Source of the DNA: a virus | Direction: 5' to 3' (one strand) | Length of the DNA: 39,728 nucleotides | Virus record (IMG/VR): IMGVR_UViG_3300004231_000045 | Span: 1 to 39,728 of that record | In this document: positions 22,934 to 29,826 of the stretch, piece by piece | Position numbering within the stretch: position 1 is the stretch's first letter | Layout of the letters: the number at the start of each line of letters is the position of its first letter | Made by a program: the position numbers and the translations under genes | The notes under the pieces: generated by a model | Seen by the model: the letters and a program-made list of their open reading frames with translations, nothing else | Databases searched by the model: none | Told to the model about the DNA's origin: nothing

Positions 22934-25378
22934 TTACAGCGGCAGGTCATCATCCTGGTCCACTGATGGCCCTACGTGGGCCGAATTTGGGGCCACAGGC
23001 GCGCCTTGCGGTGCAGCTATGGGGGTTGCAGGGGGTCGCCTCAAAAAACCGCGCCGCCGCTTTCCATCTGGCTCCCTGTGGCGGTCAAAGCCCAGCGCCT
23101 TCATGGAATTGCTGATGCGCGTATCCATATTCCCGGAACCGTCTATCCGGTCGGCCTTGATCGCCAGGGCGACTGCGTAAAGCTCAGTACTCGTGAAGAA
23201 GGCTCTCTTGGCATTGACAGGCGCCGAGATATCGTCGTGCTTGTCAGGCGTGTCGCGATTGACGTAGGCGTCCAGGATGTTCTCCCACTCGTCCACGCGC
23301 TTGAACGGCTCCTGCTCTGGGAACACCAGCTCGCGTTCCTCCTGTTTGGAGGGCCAATAGGGCTCGCCTTCATTCAACCTGTGCAAAGCTTCGGCAAACA
23401 ATTGCAGCCGCATGCCGGCCAGCACCTCTTCGTTGACCTGGTGCACTTCCAGCGGCCAAAAGCGCCGGTCACCGGTCGCATCCTTCAGAAAGGTATCTGC
23501 ATTGGTGGTCCCCACGTTCACCGAATGCCTTTTGGCCCGGATCAACTGCGACCCATACGGCGGGCGGAACATATCCTCCTGCGCCGACAGGAACTGCTTG
23601 ATCTGCGTCGTCTCCGACTTGTTCAGCGACTCCAGCTCGGCCGACTCGGCGATCCACACGAGCTGCATCGCCATTAGCGAGTCCTTGTCCCCCATCCGGA
23701 TCGCGTTATCGGTGAAGAACGGATAAGCCAGCGCGCGGAAGGCGGTGGACTTTTTCAGGCCCTGCTCACCCTTGATGATCAGCATGTAGTCGAACTTGCA
23801 ACCCGGCTGCAGCGCCCGCTTGACCAAGCCCATGATGAAGCACTTACCGATCAGCCGGGTGTAGGGTCGCTCCTCGATCTCGTACACATCGGTCAGCCAG
23901 TGCTCCAAGCGCTTGACCCCATCCCACTTCTGTTTGTGGATCAGGTCAAGTACCGGGTTGTATTTGGCCGACCTAGCGGCCATCAGCACACCATTGCGCA
24001 GAGTGCTGGTCGCCTTCACGCCGAGGCCAAACACCCGCAGCAGGTATTCCCCCAGCATCAGATCATCTTCCTCATTCCACTCGCCGGGCGGGTGGCCCCA
24101 AGGCGTGGTGCGACTGCGCTCCAGCAAGTGGGTAAAGTCGTTCTGTTTCACCAACAGCTTCAACACCGGATCGAGCTGCAGGCAATACATCACGTTCTCT
24201 CGGCAATCCTGCGGGCGGCCGCGGTGCTTGACCAGGTGCTCCACCACGTCGACATATTCGACTTCATCTGGATCGAATGGGTCATCACCGCCCGATCCGC
24301 CGGCGCCGCTCCCGTGCCCACCGCCCTTCGCGTCTTTGCCCCCCCCAGCGGGAGCGGAATCGTTCGCGCCGATCGGTTTTGGCTTGCGCCGGGTGGGCGG
24401 GGTTAGGGCGATGCCGAGGCGCTGTGCGAGCCAGTGCAGCGCGTCTGTTGGCTTGGTGGCAGGCAGCCACTCCATCACCAGATCAATGGGCGTGCGGCGC
24501 CCCTGCTTGGGGTCGCCCATGTCCGCCAAGCCGAAGTCAACAATGCCCTCGGGCATGATGCTCAGGTCTTCCTGCAGGTCCCGGCCCAGGGCCTTGCTTG
24601 TGACGCGGAAGCCTAGTCCCTTCTGGATGGCCTTGGGGAACAGCGAGGGAACCCAGCCCTGCAGGTGGCCCATGGCCGCATCGTTGATGCGCTTGAAATC
24701 ATCCACACCCGAACCATCCTGCTGCGCGGCCAGTGCCGACGCGGGCGGGGGCTGTTTGGCGGGTGCTGCCGGCTGCGACTTCGCGCGGTGCGCGGCCTTG
24801 GCCTCGTCAATGGTCGCATGCAGCCGCTTGAGCACGCCCTCGTCGATCGGCAACACATCGGCGGGCGTGGCCGGGTAGCGGTTGGCCGTGAAGGTAAAGA
24901 ACTGGCGCTCGCAGAACACCTCCAGCCCGATATCGTTGCTCTTGTTCGTACTGGTCTCGCCCTGCACGATGATGTGAACGCCCTTGCCGCTAGGAGAGTA
25001 TTCGGTGAAGCTGTCGCAAGCCTTGATGATGGCGGCACACCGATCAGTCACCGCCCCGGTGGCCGGGTCAATGGCGCCGTCGATATCGATCCCTATCAAC
25101 CCATCGCCAGGAAGGAAGGCAAAGCCAATGCCCGTCCACCCCCCCCGCTCATACGCACGCCGCACCACGGGCAGCGTTGCCAGTCGCATGCGGTCGCGGT
25201 CATCACCCTGGCCACCGGTGCGCCGGCCGCCTTGCACGTAATAGGGAATCTTGCCCGGCTTGACTTGACCTTCCTTGGGCTCAAACTTCCACAGCAGCCA
25301 CTGCTGCCGTGTCGCCAAATCTGCGGGGATGTCGTCCCAAACCGGAGGCACCACCACCGGGGTTTGTGAATCTGTCAT
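22934..25378 (-). CDS. Primase-helicase (AEP-type primase fused to VapE-like ATPase)
   Basis: The 814-residue protein has an N-terminal archaeo-eukaryotic-type primase/polymerase domain with the acidic motif IGIDIDG (95-101) and SGKGVH (130-135). After a Pro/Ala/Gly linker comes a VapE-like P-loop ATPase with Walker A KGEQGLKKST (536-545). It should prime and unwind phage DNA. It is followed by an iteron-like cluster, and preceded by small early genes, consistent with a replication module. Confidence 0.9.
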   Translation of the reverse strand: MTDSQTPVVVPPVWDDIPADLATRQQWLLWKFEPKEGQVKPGKIPYYVQGGRRTGGQGDDRDRMRLATLPVVRRAYERGGWTGIGFAFLPGDGLIGIDIDGAIDPATGAVTDRCAAIIKACDSFTEYSPSGKGVHIIVQGETSTNKSNDIGLEVFCERQFFTFTANRYPATPADVLPIDEGVLKRLHATIDEAKAAHRAKSQPAAPAKQPPPASALAAQQDGSGVDDFKRINDAAMGHLQGWVPSLFPKAIQKGLGFRVTSKALGRDLQEDLSIMPEGIVDFGLADMGDPKQGRRTPIDLVMEWLPATKPTDALHWLAQRLGIALTPPTRRKPKPIGANDSAPAGGGKDAKGGGHGSGAGGSGGDDPFDPDEVEYVDVVEHLVKHRGRPQDCRENVMYCLQLDPVLKLLVKQNDFTHLLERSRTTPWGHPPGEWNEEDDLMLGEYLLRVFGLGVKATSTLRNGVLMAARSAKYNPVLDLIHKQKWDGVKRLEHWLTDVYEIEERPYTRLIGKCFIMGLVKRALQPGCKFDYMLIIKGEQGLKKSTAFRALAYPFFTDNAIRMGDKDSLMAMQLVWIAESAELESLNKSETTQIKQFLSAQEDMFRPPYGSQLIRAKRHSVNVGTTNADTFLKDATGDRRFWPLEVHQVNEEVLAGMRLQLFAEALHRLNEGEPYWPSKQEERELVFPEQEPFKRVDEWENILDAYVNRDTPDKHDDISAPVNAKRAFFTSTELYAVALAIKADRIDGSGNMDTRISNSMKALGFDRHREPDGKRRRGFLRRPPATPIAAPQGAPVAPNSAHVGPSVDQDDDLPL

Positions 25379-25387
25379 GTGCTGGGC

Positions 25388-25699
25388 TTACCTCATCCAA
25401 CCTTGCACACAGCCATCCAGGGCGACCCAGCCGGGGCCAGATGCCAGATCAGGCGCTTGGGCGGCCGGGGCGTATTCGTCAACCTTGCGGTTTCGGTATT
25501 CCACCTGACGCTCGCCAACCTTGACCAGTTGCCCCCGCGCCTTCATCTTGGCCACCAACGCGCGCGCGACCTTGTAGCCCACCTGGCTACGGTGCACCAG
25601 CTCCTGCAGCGTGGCGCCCTGCCCGCTATCGGATCGCTCTGATCTGATGGCCTGCGCGGCCTGCAGCAGGGCCAGATGGGTATCGCCTGCTGGCCGCAT
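25388..25699 (-). CDS. Small winged-helix-like protein
   Basis: The protein is 103 residues from the ATG at 25699, which overlaps the upstream stop (ATGA). The segment TLQELVHRSQVGYKVARALVAKM followed by a basic β-like stretch (QLVKVGERQVEYRN) looks like a winged helix. It lies 9 bp before the primase-helicase gene and may be a replication or regulatory accessory protein. Confidence 0.7.
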   Translation of the reverse strand: MRPAGDTHLALLQAAQAIRSERSDSGQGATLQELVHRSQVGYKVARALVAKMKARGQLVKVGERQVEYRNRKVDEYAPAAQAPDLASGPGWVALDGCVQGWMR

Positions 25700-26085
25700 C
25701 AACCCACCGCCCGAATTCCGCCGCGGGCCTTGATGTGGTCCAGCGCCTTGATCGCACGCTCCAGGGTACTGGCGGCGCCGTTGATCACCTCCACCAGTTT
25801 CACCGCCTCATCCTCGGGCGCCTTGCGGTCAGGGCGGGCGTGCAGCGTCTCGTCACATGCGTGGTGCAGTGGGTCGTAAGCCTCACAGAAGCTCATCAGG
25901 CGAACCACCTGGCCGAACGTCAGCCGCTGGTCCCCCGTTGGGCTGCAACATTCCTTCAGCCGCGCGTAGGCGCTCTCGGGCTTCATGTCCGGGAAGATGT
26001 GTGCGGCCACGATCTTGAAGGGCTTTCCGCTCTCCCCTATCGCACTTGCAATGGCGTCGAATTCATCGTCGTAGAACAGCTTCAT
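25699..26085 (-). CDS. Conserved early phage protein, unknown function
   Basis: This 128-residue protein begins MKLFYDDEFDAIASAIGESG with GGAG upstream. It contains a possible helix-turn-helix (FKIVAAHIFPDMKPESAYARL) and a helical C-terminus. It is the first gene of the tight leftward set that ends with the late regulator. It is probably a regulator (CII-like role possible), but I cannot confirm this. Confidence 0.7.
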   Translation of the reverse strand: MKLFYDDEFDAIASAIGESGKPFKIVAAHIFPDMKPESAYARLKECCSPTGDQRLTFGQVVRLMSFCEAYDPLHHACDETLHARPDRKAPEDEAVKLVEVINGAASTLERAIKALDHIKARGGIRAVG

Positions 26086-26164
26086 CGAAGGCTCCGTAAT
26101 TTTTAGGGGTGTTTAGGGGAGACGAATCCAGGCAAAAAAAACACACTTGCGGCATGGATCACAT

Positions 26165-26241
26165 TGAATTGGCGGGCACCCCGCATGGCTACACTGATTG
26201 CTCTCACACAACTCAACTTCACCAAGGGGGTGCCCATGAAA
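26165..26241. repeat. 77-bp structured leader repeat, copy 1
   Basis: This copy matches 26642-26718 at 75 of 77 positions and runs into the ATG of the 26236 gene. GGGCACCCC (26174-26182) pairs perfectly with GGGGTGCCC (26227-26235), which lies directly before the ATG and includes most of its AAGGGGG ribosome binding site. A local hairpin GCGGG-CAC-CCCGC (26172-26184) would compete with it. Confidence 0.9.
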
Positions 26242-26526
26242 ATGGACGAAAAATTTATTGCGCAAGTCATTGCAGAGTTCAAGACTGCACAAGGGCAAGC
26301 CCTGGCCATATTGACCCAGGCCATCTGCCAGCAACTAGACCCTGCCCGGCTCAAATCCGATCTCCAAAAACAGATCGCGGCAGCAAAGACACTACCCAGC
26401 GTCTCACCGATCGCCATACAGCTTGCAACCCACGCACAGGCGGCCGCAGAGGCGGAGAGCATGTTGCAAGCCAGGCATCCAAGCGAGGGACCCCATCCCA
26501 ATCGCAATGGGAAAGATACGCCCTGA
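26236..26526 (+). CDS. Small protein behind the first structured leader
   Basis: The protein is 96 residues from the ATG at 26236, chosen for the AAGGGGG 5 nt upstream. It is mostly helical (EKFIAQVIAEFKTAQGQALA) with a basic Pro-rich tail. The frame is also open through the leader, so an N-terminal extension from ATG 26185 is possible. It lies on the opposite strand from the early operon and overlaps the tail of a leftward frame (26351-26623). Function unknown. Confidence 0.55.
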   Translation: MKMDEKFIAQVIAEFKTAQGQALAILTQAICQQLDPARLKSDLQKQIAAAKTLPSVSPIAIQLATHAQAAAEAESMLQARHPSEGPHPNRNGKDTP

Positions 26527-26623
26527 CCGCAGTGGCATCGGAGCGCGTGAACCGCTTCAGCTCAGAAAGCTCGTATTTCCACAGCGCGGTCACATCGGCG
26601 TTGGGGTCAAGGGCATCAGACAT
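26351..26623 (-). CDS. Small leftward protein, possibly with a replaced C-terminus
   Basis: The ATG at 26623 has a strong GGAGG 5 nt upstream. The first 55 residues look like a real soluble protein (MSDALDPNADVTALWKYELS), but the last 30 are Arg/Pro/Trp-rich and lie antisense to the 26236 gene. It may be a true gene with an overlapping tail, or a gene whose end was replaced by an inserted cassette. Confidence 0.4.
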   Translation of the reverse strand: MSDALDPNADVTALWKYELSELKRFTRSDATAVRAYLSHCDWDGVPRLDAWLATCSPPLRPPVRGLQAVWRSVRRWVVSLLPRSVFGDRI

Positions 26624-26641
26624 GGGAACCTCCGTGCGTAA

Positions 26642-26718
26642 TGAATTGGCGGGAACCCCGCATGGCTACACTGATTGCTCTCACACAACTCAACTTCACC
26701 AAGGGGGTTCCCATGAAA
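26642..26718. repeat. 77-bp structured leader repeat, copy 2
   Basis: The two differences from copy 1 compensate each other: GGGAACCCC (26651-26659) pairs with GGGGTTCCC (26704-26712) before the ATG at 26713. A C:G pair in copy 1 is an A:T pair here, so the stem is preserved. Confidence 0.9.
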
Positions 26719-27009
26719 GACAAGAATCCGTTCGACCGGAAGATCGAACTCAACAAGGGCATGCCGGTCTTCGTGCGCAATGCCGCGATCGAATTGACGG
26801 ACACGCTAGACCTGTGCTGGGCAGCCGCACAGGCAGTGTTCGAGGGGAAAGCAAAACCCGAGCATGCACTGGCTCTATTGCCGATGTTCATGGAGCGGGC
26901 AGACGGGAAACGTCAACAAGCACTGACTCAGCATCACGACAATATGGCCGCCGCATCTGCACGAATCGAAGCGAAGAGAGGTCGCAAGCCCCCACCAAAG
27001 GCAAAGTAA
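26713..27009 (+). CDS. Small basic-tailed protein behind the second structured leader
   Basis: The protein is 98 residues from the ATG at 26713, with AAGGGGG upstream. It has a helical middle (DTLDLCWAAAQAVFEGKAKP) and a Lys/Arg/Pro-rich C-terminus (KRGRKPPPKAK) that may bind nucleic acid. Beyond the shared leader it has no obvious similarity to the 26236 product. It converges on and overlaps the leftward frame 26888-27112. Function unknown. Confidence 0.55.
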   Translation: MKDKNPFDRKIELNKGMPVFVRNAAIELTDTLDLCWAAAQAVFEGKAKPEHALALLPMFMERADGKRQQALTQHHDNMAAASARIEAKRGRKPPPKAK

Positions 27010-27112
27010 CCTCAGCCGCCAGAACTGCATCTTTGCTATGGCTGATGTGGGCCTCCAGATGCTGTACCTGGCCCAATGCCGGAAGGCTGTTCAGAAATTG
27101 CAGTGGCGTCAT
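26888..27112 (-). CDS. Small leftward phage protein, tentative
   Basis: This 74-residue frame starts at the ATG at 27112 with AGGGGGTG upstream. The N-terminal half (MTPLQFLNSLPALGQVQHLE) looks like real coding sequence; the C-terminal half is antisense to the 26713 gene. Either this or its partner may be spurious, or the overlap is genuine. Confidence 0.4.
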   Translation of the reverse strand: MTPLQFLNSLPALGQVQHLEAHISHSKDAVLAAEVTLPLVGACDLSSLRFVQMRRPYCRDAESVLVDVSRLPAP

Positions 27113-27207
27113 ATCACACCCCCTACGCTACGTTTTCACCCGCTGGCTGGGCGGTGTTGGCGAGGGCTGGAGCCAGTCTATTCAAATACTTCATACAGAA
27201 ACTCCAA

Positions 27208-27408
27208 ATGAAACGAGACATGGATATCGTCCGGCTGACATGGGAGGGCTGCGACTTTGCCGATGCTGTACGCAGCGACACGCTTTGGAAGAAAGCCAAG
27301 GAAATGGTGATCAAGCCCACAGCGTCATTCACCTTTGGACTGCTCAAGGACTGGCTCAAATCCGAGATCGCGCAGGGCCTGCCGACCCTCACCAAACTTG
27401 CACAGTAG
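27208..27408 (+). CDS. Shortened DUF2513-like protein
   Basis: The protein is 66 residues. It begins with the DUF2513-type start MKRDMDIVR and passes directly into the typical C-terminal part (LTWEGCDFADAVRSDTLWKK, then FTFGLLKDWLKSEI). Normal family members have about 50 more residues between these two parts, so this appears to be an internally deleted version. Its ribosome binding site is weak. It may be a remnant. Confidence 0.5.
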   Translation: MKRDMDIVRLTWEGCDFADAVRSDTLWKKAKEMVIKPTASFTFGLLKDWLKSEIAQGLPTLTKLAQ

Positions 27409-27609
27409 ATCGCGCAACTCCACCGCCGCCAGCAACGCACCCGTCTTCATGGTGTCGCCATGCGCAACCACGTCAGCAGGGCAAAACGGGAACGCCACCG
27501 ATGACTGTGCCAGCTCGAATAACCGCGCACATTGGTTTGCCACCAGGACCAGGAGCATCCGCTCCGAATCGTCAGTTGTCGGATCGAGCGTCAGAAATCG
27601 GACAGACAT
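27325..27609 (-). CDS. Small early protein downstream of the Cro-like gene
   Basis: The 94-residue protein starts at the ATG at 27609, overlapping the stop of the Cro-like gene (TGATG), so the two are translationally coupled. It has a helical C-terminus (LLAAVELRDLLCKFGEGRQA). It may be a YdaT- or CII-like partner by position only; I recognise no motif. Its last 84 bp overlap the DUF2513-like gene on the other strand. Confidence 0.55.
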   Translation of the reverse strand: MSVRFLTLDPTTDDSERMLLVLVANQCARLFELAQSSVAFPFCPADVVAHGDTMKTGALLAAVELRDLLCKFGEGRQALRDLGFEPVLEQSKGE

Positions 27610-27881
27610 CACACCACCTGGTTTACTGCGGTTTCAGTAGCTGTCTGCGCACTATTGGCGAGCGACTTGCGCAGATAGTCCCAATCAATATCGGGTCGAA
27701 CATCTTCGGGGCGCACACACCATTCCGATTCCGCCGCTATGCGAAGACACAGTCCTTCTCCAAGCTTCTGCTTGATCGAAACGGCCTTGCGGAGGTATCC
27801 GACAGACGTCTCGCACCGACGGGCAAAGTCTTCCTGGTCGGCCGGTCTGAGGCCATTGAGGTAGTCAGTGAGCTTTTCCAT
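27609..27881 (-). CDS. Cro/YdaS-like regulator
   Basis: The protein is 90 residues from the ATG at 27881. It has the Cro/YdaS helix-turn-helix (LTDYLNGLRPADQEDFARRC, SVGYLRKAVSIKQKLGEG). It diverges from the XRE regulator at 27966 across a set of operator dyads, the standard place for a Cro-like early regulator. The predicted promoter leaves almost no 5' leader, so its mRNA may be leaderless. Confidence 0.8.
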   Translation of the reverse strand: MEKLTDYLNGLRPADQEDFARRCETSVGYLRKAVSIKQKLGEGLCLRIAAESEWCVRPEDVRPDIDWDYLRKSLANSAQTATETAVNQVV

Positions 27882-27887
27882 GAGGTA

Positions 27888-27916
27888 ACTATACCTCAAG
27901 GTATTGCAGCAAACAA
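27888..27916 (-). promoter_or_regulatory. Predicted leftward promoter of the Cro-like gene
   Basis: On the minus strand TTGTTT (27916-27911), a 17-nt spacer and TATAGT (27893-27888) form a good sigma70 promoter. The ATG begins at 27881, only 7 nt beyond the -10 box, so transcription should start at or beside the start codon. Operator dyads overlap both boxes. Confidence 0.65.
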
Positions 27917-27944
27917 TACCCGCAGGCAATTTACCCGAAGGTAA
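27891..27944. promoter_or_regulatory. Three operator dyads of the lysogeny switch
   Basis: Three related 14-bp dyads lie between the diverging regulators: ATACCTCAAGGTAT (27891-27904), ATACCCGCAGGCAA (27916-27929) and TTACCCGAAGGTAA (27931-27944). Centres are 25 and 15 bp apart. A tripartite operator fits a lambda-like repressor/Cro switch. The same first pair, with the same 25-bp spacing, recurs upstream of the DGR operon. Confidence 0.75.
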
Positions 27945-27965
27945 TCAGTTGGAACAATCCACGCA

Positions 27966-28394
27966 ATGCAGAACGACTCTCGATTGCAAGCTCTTCTCGC
28001 TCAGATTCGGCACGACTATTGCCAAGACAATTCAACAGAATTGGCTCGCCGCATCAGCAAAGACGCCTCATACGTGCATCGCCTGTTCTATCCGCGGGAG
28101 AAGAAAGGCGCGAAGGGCATTGGCTTGGAAATCATGAATGCTTGTACTGAAGCGTTCAAACTACCACCGGGGTATTGGGATGGTTTTGGATCTATGCAGG
28201 GAACGATTTCCATGGATCAGCAAGCGCCATACCTCATACAGGCACCAGCAGTGGACGAATGGACCGCCGCCGCCCTTGCAATCATGAAGAGTCTTGACGC
28301 CGTGCAAAAAGCCCAGATGGTGGCAAAAATGCGGGAATACAAACAATTCCTCGGCCCGCCCCGCGACGGCCAAGCTCTACAAGTGGCCGGTTAG
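27966..28394 (+). CDS. XRE-type repressor candidate without a peptidase domain
   Basis: The 142-residue protein has an N-terminal helix-turn-helix (about residues 18-70, NSTELARRISKDASYVHRLF) and a helical C-terminus (ALAIMKSLDAVQKAQMVAKM). It lacks an S24 self-cleavage domain, so induction would need another signal or an antirepressor. It diverges from the Cro-like gene across the operators and is the best candidate for the prophage repressor. Confidence 0.75.
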   Translation: MQNDSRLQALLAQIRHDYCQDNSTELARRISKDASYVHRLFYPREKKGAKGIGLEIMNACTEAFKLPPGYWDGFGSMQGTISMDQQAPYLIQAPAVDEWTAAALAIMKSLDAVQKAQMVAKMREYKQFLGPPRDGQALQVAG

Positions 28395-28508
28395 AAAAAC
28401 GGAGCCGCGGGAAAAACAACATTCACACCCCGCGCAACTAGAACTAGACCTCGTTGGAAAAACGCCGCACCCGCGGCTGGACTCGTGCAACCAACTGAGA
28501 CTTGATCT

Positions 28509-29129
28509 ATGACCACCTCCAATCCGTTCCAGCGGCGCGCCGTCGCCTTCCACAACGAGCAAATGAGCGCTGCCGCCACCCTGCTCGGCATTGCACAAGG
28601 CCTGCTGGCTGACAACCAGTTGCATGACAGCGAAATTCACTTCCTCAACGACTGGCTGTGTGCCAATGAAACCCTATCGTTCGGGTGGCCAGGTAACGTC
28701 ATACTGGCCAAGGTACGCGAAGTGCTGGGGGATGGCATCATCACCGATACCGAGCGCGCCCACCTGGTGCAAGTGCTGGAGCAACTCATTGGCGGCGCCC
28801 TGGATGATGTTGCAGATGCCAGCCGCGTCACCCCAATGGCCCTTGATCAAGTGGAAATGATCGACATCGCGGGCCGATCCTTCTGCCTCACGGGAGAGTT
28901 CGTATTTGGCCCCAAACAGGCCTGCGAAGACGCCATCGAACGCCGTGGAGGAACCATTGCCAGCGGCGTTTCCAAAAAGGTGCACTATGTGGTGGTTGGC
29001 GGCCTGGGAAGCAAAGAATGGAAACATGGCAACTTCGGCACCAAAATCGAACGCGCCATGCAGCTCAAACAGGACGGCGCTGGACTGCTGGTTGTGCATG
29101 AAGACGTGTGGGCCGCATCCCTTGTCTGA
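28509..29129 (+). CDS. TerB-like plus BRCT domain protein
   Basis: The 206-residue protein has an N-terminal helical part resembling TerB-type domains (LLGIAQGLLADNQLHDSEIH, then GDGIITDTERAHLVQVLEQL). A C-terminal BRCT domain follows (about 118-205, DIAGRSFCLTGEFVFGPKQA, ending VVHEDVWAASL), like that of NAD-dependent DNA ligase. It may bind DNA ends or ligase-like complexes. It follows the repressor and is probably expressed in the lysogen. The 114 bp before it hold no clear gene, though one frame stays open through it. Confidence 0.75.
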   Translation: MTTSNPFQRRAVAFHNEQMSAAATLLGIAQGLLADNQLHDSEIHFLNDWLCANETLSFGWPGNVILAKVREVLGDGIITDTERAHLVQVLEQLIGGALDDVADASRVTPMALDQVEMIDIAGRSFCLTGEFVFGPKQACEDAIERRGGTIASGVSKKVHYVVVGGLGSKEWKHGNFGTKIERAMQLKQDGAGLLVVHEDVWAASLV

Positions 29130-29158
29130 CAACATCAAATTCACGAATGGAGGCTACC

Positions 29159-29680
29159 TTGAACCGCACCCTCACTACATTGGGCCTTACCCTACTGATC
29201 GCGAGCAGCGCAACCGCAGCCGACTACCAATCCTGCACCACCATCAAAGCGGCGAAAGACCGCCTGGCGTGCTTTGATCGCTTCGCTGTGGCACAAACTT
29301 CAGAATCAGAAGTTGTTGCGGCTGAGGCCAAGAAGGCCGCAGAACTGAAGGCTGCAACGGAATCAGAAGAGGCCCAACGCCGCGCCTACTTCGTCGCAGA
29401 AGTAGACCGATTCAAAGCCGCCCTTACCGCCAACTTCAAAGACCCAACTTCCGCACAATTCCGAAATGTTGTCGCCTACGGATCTCCCAAGCCGCTGCGC
29501 ATCTCTTACCTGTGTGGCCAGATCAACGGCAAGAACTCCTATGGCGCCTACATTGGGTTTAAGCGCTTCTTCATGATTGGCAAAGAAGTCTCGCAAATTG
29601 AAGATGAAAAGAATGGCTACGTTTTCGACAAAATGTGGCCGACCACTTGCGCCGGTGAAGAGGTCTACCGGCAAGAGTAG
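29159..29680 (+). CDS. Exported accessory protein, likely lysogeny-expressed
   Basis: I prefer the TTG at 29159 because GGAGG (29149-29153) is 5 nt upstream; ATG 29147 is the alternative. The 173-residue protein has a clear signal peptide (LTTLGLTLLIASSATA, cut before ADYQS). The mature part begins with a Cys-containing motif (DRLACFDRFA) and a charged helix, then a globular domain with FKDPTSAQFRNVVAYG. It is probably periplasmic. It lies in the switch region before a terminator, so it may be a lysogenic conversion or exclusion factor. Confidence 0.7.
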   Translation: MNRTLTTLGLTLLIASSATAADYQSCTTIKAAKDRLACFDRFAVAQTSESEVVAAEAKKAAELKAATESEEAQRRAYFVAEVDRFKAALTANFKDPTSAQFRNVVAYGSPKPLRISYLCGQINGKNSYGAYIGFKRFFMIGKEVSQIEDEKNGYVFDKMWPTTCAGEEVYRQE

Positions 29681-29705
29681 ACCAGACCGAGAAACCGAGT
29701 ACATG

Positions 29706-29726
29706 ACCCGCTTCGGCGGGTTTTTT
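29706..29726 (+). terminator. Intrinsic terminator after the switch operon
   Basis: ACCCGC and GCGGGT pair around a TTCG tetraloop (29706-29721), followed by six T (to 29726). It isolates the DGR operon from upstream transcription. Confidence 0.9.
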
Positions 29727-29743
29727 CTGCCCAAAGAAAATAT

Positions 29744-29785
29744 TTACCTGCGGGTATTGCATTAAACAATACCTCTGGGTATATT
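29744..29785 (+). promoter_or_regulatory. Promoter and repressor-type operator of the DGR operon
   Basis: TTGCAT (29757-29762), a 17-nt spacer and TATATT (29780-29785) form a good sigma70 promoter. It is covered by two 14-bp dyads, TTACCTGCGGGTAT (29744-29757) and ATACCTCTGGGTAT (29769-29782), with centres 25 bp apart. The block GGTATTG-CATTAAA-CAATACC (29753-29773) matches the switch block at 27900-27920 at 19 of 21 positions. The first downstream gene encodes the VR1 protein. Confidence 0.8.
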
Positions 29786-29826
29786 TCACCCCAGCCCTGC
29801 CATTTAGCGCGGGATTGGAGTGAAAA

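Noticed and set aside
22534-22953. Pro/His-rich frame on the minus strand
   Set aside because: The VHP-type repeats simply translate the GTGGACG motifs. No start signal or natural composition supports a gene.
26165-26718. Direct 77-bp repeats as ends of an insertion element
   Set aside because: No transposase lies between them, and both copies have the same relation to a downstream start codon. A duplicated leader fits better.
26109-27944. A 611-residue plus-strand open frame across the early region
   Set aside because: It crosses several better-supported genes on both strands, both leader copies and the operator, and resembles no protein.
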